DNA from: a virus
Length of the DNA: 31,498 nt
IMG/VR virus record: IMGVR_UViG_3300017697_000060
Location: 1-31,498 of that record
Strand: one strand, 5' to 3'
Of this stretch, positions 31,190 to 31,498 are shown one piece after another (within the stretch, counting starts at the first letter, position 1; every line of letters starts with the position of its first letter). The position numbers and the translations under genes are program-made. The notes below the pieces were generated by a model that made no database searches, was not told the DNA's origin, and saw nothing but the letters and a program-made list of their open reading frames with translations.

Positions 31190-31498
31190 ATGGCGATTAA
31201 CGAAAGACTTATAGATACAGAGGTTGCAGCAGCAGGAAACGGTGGAGCAGGAACTGGGAATCAAGAAGAAGGATTAATACTTCATTTAGATGCTAATGAT
31301 GTAGATAGCTACGATGGAGACGGTTCAGAGTGGATTGACATAACTAACCACGAATATACACCTGCTACAAACGTTTCAGAACATTTTAATACTGTTTTAT
31401 ATACTGGTAACGGAACATCAAACTCCTCAGAACAAAATGTTACAGGAGTAGGATTTCAACCAGATTTAGTTTGGATAAAAAATAGAGGAGAAACCAGA
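31190..31498 (+). CDS. Second tail fibre, paralogue of the fibre at the window start (3' end outside window)
   Basis: 103 codons are visible from ATG at 31190. The first 63 bases that can be compared (from 31195) are identical to bases 1-63, then the two genes diverge, mostly at third positions, while the proteins stay very similar: INERLIDTEVAAAGNGGAGT in both, then DANDVDSYDGDGS, then EHFNTVLY. After about residue 70 the two differ by insertions. It is therefore a separate paralogous fibre and not the same sequence read twice. Confidence 0.75.
   Translation, partial: MAINERLIDTEVAAAGNGGAGTGNQEEGLILHLDANDVDSYDGDGSEWIDITNHEYTPATNVSEHFNTVLYTGNGTSNSSEQNVTGVGFQPDLVWIKNRGETR

Noticed and set aside
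1-31498. Terminal repeat indicating a complete circular genome
   Set aside because: Only 63 bases are identical and the following sequence diverges, so the ends are paralogous genes and not the same sequence twice; completeness cannot be concluded.
1-31498. Diversity-generating retroelement behind the paralogous fibres
   Set aside because: No reverse transcriptase motif (YxDD type) or template/variable repeat pair was seen.

Overview
The window is a contiguous piece of a tailed double-stranded DNA phage genome (siphovirus-like) that probably infects a Bacteroidetes host, most likely a flavobacterium. The host inference rests on four things seen here: very AT-rich DNA, gene starts almost without Shine-Dalgarno sequences, two promoters matching the Bacteroidetes housekeeping pattern TTG-N19..21-TAnnTTTG, and virion proteins that resemble flavophage families. 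Every convincing gene lies on the + strand, packed tightly with many ATGA/TAATG overlaps. I saw no integrase, excisionase, CI-like repressor, tRNA, rRNA, CRISPR array or insertion sequence, so a lytic lifestyle is plausible but not proven.

Layout. 1-2449: tail fibre with LamG-like domains, lacking only its first few bases. 2449-3758: lysis module (two small membrane proteins, a zinc M15 endolysin, a GTA-type holin-like protein). 3882-12935: early/middle region with recombination (NinG, ERF annealing protein, SSB-like protein, RecE/ExoVIII-like nuclease), a RecA-fold replication ATPase, a phage-encoded sigma factor, a putative PD-(D/E)XK nuclease, a MazG-like protein, a DNA-modification cassette (TET/JBP oxygenase, GT-A glycosyltransferase, a third gene with an ExK motif) and a protein built on the DnaA DNA-binding domain. 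12990-14400: terminase subunits. 14468-15408: small accessory genes. 15509-23611: tail genes (chaperone pair joined by a predicted -1 frameshift, completion proteins, tail structural proteins, tape measure). 23645-29791: head genes (protease, scaffold, major capsid, portal, connector) plus the probable tail-tube protein. 29779-31498: receptor-binding/fibre genes ending in a second, paralogous copy of the fibre that opens the window.

Two systems stand out. First, the genes at 10065-11717 have the hallmarks of a TET/JBP dioxygenase and its associated glycosyltransferase, i.e. a base-J-like or glucosyl-hmC-like pathway that oxidises and then glycosylates a base in phage DNA. No C5-methyltransferase or modified-nucleotide synthesis gene is visible, so thymine is a reasonable substrate. 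Second, a two-part motif, roughly TTAAC-N17-ATTRTATA, occurs before virion gene blocks at five places. In four of them it sits at one fixed distance from the ATG, placing the predicted transcription start on the A of the start codon. I propose that these are late promoters read by the phage sigma factor at 6830-7378 and that they produce leaderless mRNAs. Several follow directly after intrinsic terminators, which fits an early-to-late switch.
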